The notes beneath the pieces are model-generated. The model made no database searches. It had not been told where the DNA came from and worked only from the letters and a program-made list of their open reading frames with translations. A stretch of 64,000 bases of DNA from Arenicella xantha (lineage in GTDB: Bacteria > Pseudomonadota > Gammaproteobacteria > Arenicellales > Arenicellaceae), in assembly GCF_003315245.1 (NCBI RefSeq), contig NZ_QNRT01000001.1, forward strand, positions 192,963 through 256,962, written 5' to 3'. The position numbers and the translations under genes were made by a program. Shown here in pieces: positions 62,794 through 64,000 of this stretch (its first letter is position 1; the number at the start of each line of letters is the position of its first letter).

Positions 62794-62897
62794 GCTCAGG
62801 CTCAAAAGTAATAAGTACCTGAGCGAACCAGTGCTTGCTCACACACCGACTATACAACGAATCAATTCATTAAGCAGATATCGCTGTGATTGATTCG
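62794..62897. other. Two inverted repeats in the gap before the 58-residue gene
   Basis: GCTCAGG (62794-62800) pairs with CCTGAGC (62818-62824), and CGAATCAAT (62858-62866) pairs with ATTGATTCG (62889-62897). They could end the 58-residue minus-strand gene or act as a 3' element. No T-run is strong. Confidence 0.35.
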
Positions 62898-62911
62898 CTG
62901 ACAGCCTATGA

Positions 62912-63088
62912 TTAGGTGAATTTCGACAATATCTGTGGACATGATTGAATCAAGCGAATTGCTCGGTTGATATCAACGTCTGGGTCGCACTCTTCACCGA
63001 CCACGATAAACATTGTAACTTCGATTTCAATACCATTGGGCAAACGACAAATAATCGACTCGTTAAGTTGACGGGCTTGAATTTTCAT
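62912..63088 (-). CDS. Small 58-residue protein, unknown
   Basis: Start at 63088 is fixed by GGAGG six nt before ATG. The protein MKIQARQLNESIICRLPNGI, then EIEVTMFIVVGEECDPDVDINRAIRLIQSC, is acidic with three cysteines and no membrane segment. No family is known to me. It diverges from the gene at 63278. Confidence 0.65.
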   Translation of the reverse strand: MKIQARQLNESIICRLPNGIEIEVTMFIVVGEECDPDVDINRAIRLIQSCPQILSKFT

Positions 63089-63277
63089 AGGAACCTCCAT
63101 GTTCTCAATTGAAATTCAGTGTAACCAGCAATACACTTCAGCGCCTCACCCAGTAGAGTGATTTGATGAGTGTTCGCATGAATAGTAACTCTCCCCCCAA
63201 GGGATGGGTCTATACGTCGGCGGCGCCGAGCCAACCGATCAACTGAAGACATTCCGTGCTTCACACCGAGTATAGTA

Positions 63278-64000
63278 ATGACGACATCCGCCAAGCAAAC
63301 TGCCGAGCTCACGCGACTTACGCAGGCATTAGTAACATTAAATGAGTCGTTACCGCAGCTGTTCAAAGATGCTTTCAATACTGAAAAATTGGCAGCGATC
63401 TCGAGTGAAGGACTATTTTCGCCTCAAGAAGACGAGCAAATGGGTTATTGGTTTGCACGCTTTATAACCATTCGTCGCAATTTGTGGTCCATCGTTGAAG
63501 CCGGCATTCAAACCACCGGCGGTATCAGCAAATTATCAGCCGAACGAGACTACCCTTTTTTCGTACTCGCCTATTCAGCGGTATGCTCACTAATAAGAAT
63601 GGATCGCTTTTTGGTCGGCAAAGTCGCCACACACACCATTATTCAACGTAAGCTCAATGAAGCCTTACCTCAGCACCGCATTGAGCGTAAACAGTTTAGC
63701 GAAATCTATCAGGCACTGGTTCAACCTGCGAACGCGTTGCGTATTCACCAAGCACATCGCACCTTAAAGCGACACGCCGAAACGATTCAACTCGCGGTTA
63801 GAGACTCTCCGGTGGAATCCGTTTTGTCACGCCTACCGCAGCAGGAACGCTATCTGAATCTAAGCCGCAGACACTATTTCTTAGCTTGGCTCAAGTCCCG
63901 CAAGCTGGTGTGGCGGCGACGTGGCGCATCGGCTAAACAAAAGTCTCTGTTCACCGTATTAGAGTACAGCGGTCGACTAGCCTCTGAATTGTCGCTACCT
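63278..64000 (+). CDS. Uncharacterised protein (partial, runs off the right edge)
   Basis: ATG at 63278 (with GAG seven nt upstream) opens a frame with no stop to base 64000, giving 241 residues. It starts MTTSAKQTAELTRLTQALVT, is mostly helical and mixed-charge, with many Arg and His residues (RKLNEALPQHRIERKQF, HQAHRTLKRHAETIQLA) and a Trp-Arg-rich stretch WLKSRKLVWRRRGASAKQ. No membrane segment or motif I know. It is a real gene by length and codon use, diverging from the 58-residue gene. Confidence 0.7.
   Translation, partial: MTTSAKQTAELTRLTQALVTLNESLPQLFKDAFNTEKLAAISSEGLFSPQEDEQMGYWFARFITIRRNLWSIVEAGIQTTGGISKLSAERDYPFFVLAYSAVCSLIRMDRFLVGKVATHTIIQRKLNEALPQHRIERKQFSEIYQALVQPANALRIHQAHRTLKRHAETIQLAVRDSPVESVLSRLPQQERYLNLSRRHYFLAWLKSRKLVWRRRGASAKQKSLFTVLEYSGRLASELSLP

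Noticed and set aside
63085-63378. A 97-residue minus-strand frame upstream of the 58-residue gene
   Set aside because: It overlaps the divergent promoter region and the start of the gene at 63278, and has no ribosome site or recognisable motif.
1-64000. Mobile elements, prophage, CRISPR, rRNA or tRNA
   Set aside because: I saw no transposase, integrase, repeat-spacer array or RNA-gene pattern. A tRNAscan or Infernal run would settle the RNA genes.

Overview
The window looks like chromosome from a free-living, probably marine, heterotrophic gammaproteobacterium. The evidence is a SoxR regulator with a near-canonical sox box, a TIGR02647-type small protein, a YcaQ-type glycosylase, an E. coli-like galactonate dehydratase, many secreted hydrolases and intermediate GC content. 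An Arenicella-like lineage is possible, but I cannot place it from sequence alone. I see no rRNA, tRNA, CRISPR array, insertion sequence, integrase or replication origin. About 62 genes are packed on both strands, mostly singly or in short operons.

Layout. 1-2290: YtrA-type regulator, ABC ATPase, permease and the start of a further gene, all minus strand. 2441-5625: TetR regulator divergent from a flavoprotein and a DUF2855 gene, with two operators over the promoter. 5758-17562: mostly secreted or membrane proteins (DUF885 lipoprotein, M20 amidohydrolase, MATE pump, choice-of-anchor I protein, Gmd-like dehydratase, an FHA/protease pair, a secreted esterase-like hydrolase). 17567-22127: alpha-galactosidase, FadR-type regulator and D-galactonate dehydratase, apparently one galactose-use locus. 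22952-26342: SoxR, a VOC protein, gamma-glutamyltransferase and a glutathione S-transferase. 26426-33310: a START protein, an HD protein with PhnZ-like spacing, a hemolysin III protein, a D-aminoacylase-type amidohydrolase, a bile-acid:sodium symporter-type carrier and two little-known membrane proteins. 33463-38953: two divergent membrane-anchored regulators (LytTR and AraC), then a coupled operon of a TAP-like hydrolase and a NatAB-type exporter. 39051-46565: a zinc phospholipase/nuclease fused to a cyclophilin, a glycosyltransferase divergent from a TPR-sulfotransferase, an Ntn acylase and a VOC protein. 46924-53654: small proteins, an RDD protein, a cytochrome P450, an AGCS transporter, an aspartate/glutamate racemase and a periplasmic helical protein. 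53662-55535: a PDZ protein, an anti-sigma factor and an ECF sigma factor. 55593-64000: a YcaQ homologue, a DUF938 methyltransferase, an AraC regulator, a COG3897-like methyltransferase, a sulfurtransferase, a GFA protein, several proteins I do not recognise, and an ORF running off the end.

The most notable observations are the phospholipase/nuclease-cyclophilin fusion, the HD protein with most of a PhnZ-like ligand set but a changed substrate position, the ECF module beside a protein with LSxxQ motifs, the two-turn tandem TetR operators, the sox box in a divergent promoter, and a near-identical 15-bp element in both non-coding regions of the galactose locus. I found no clear undescribed multi-gene defence or mobile system.
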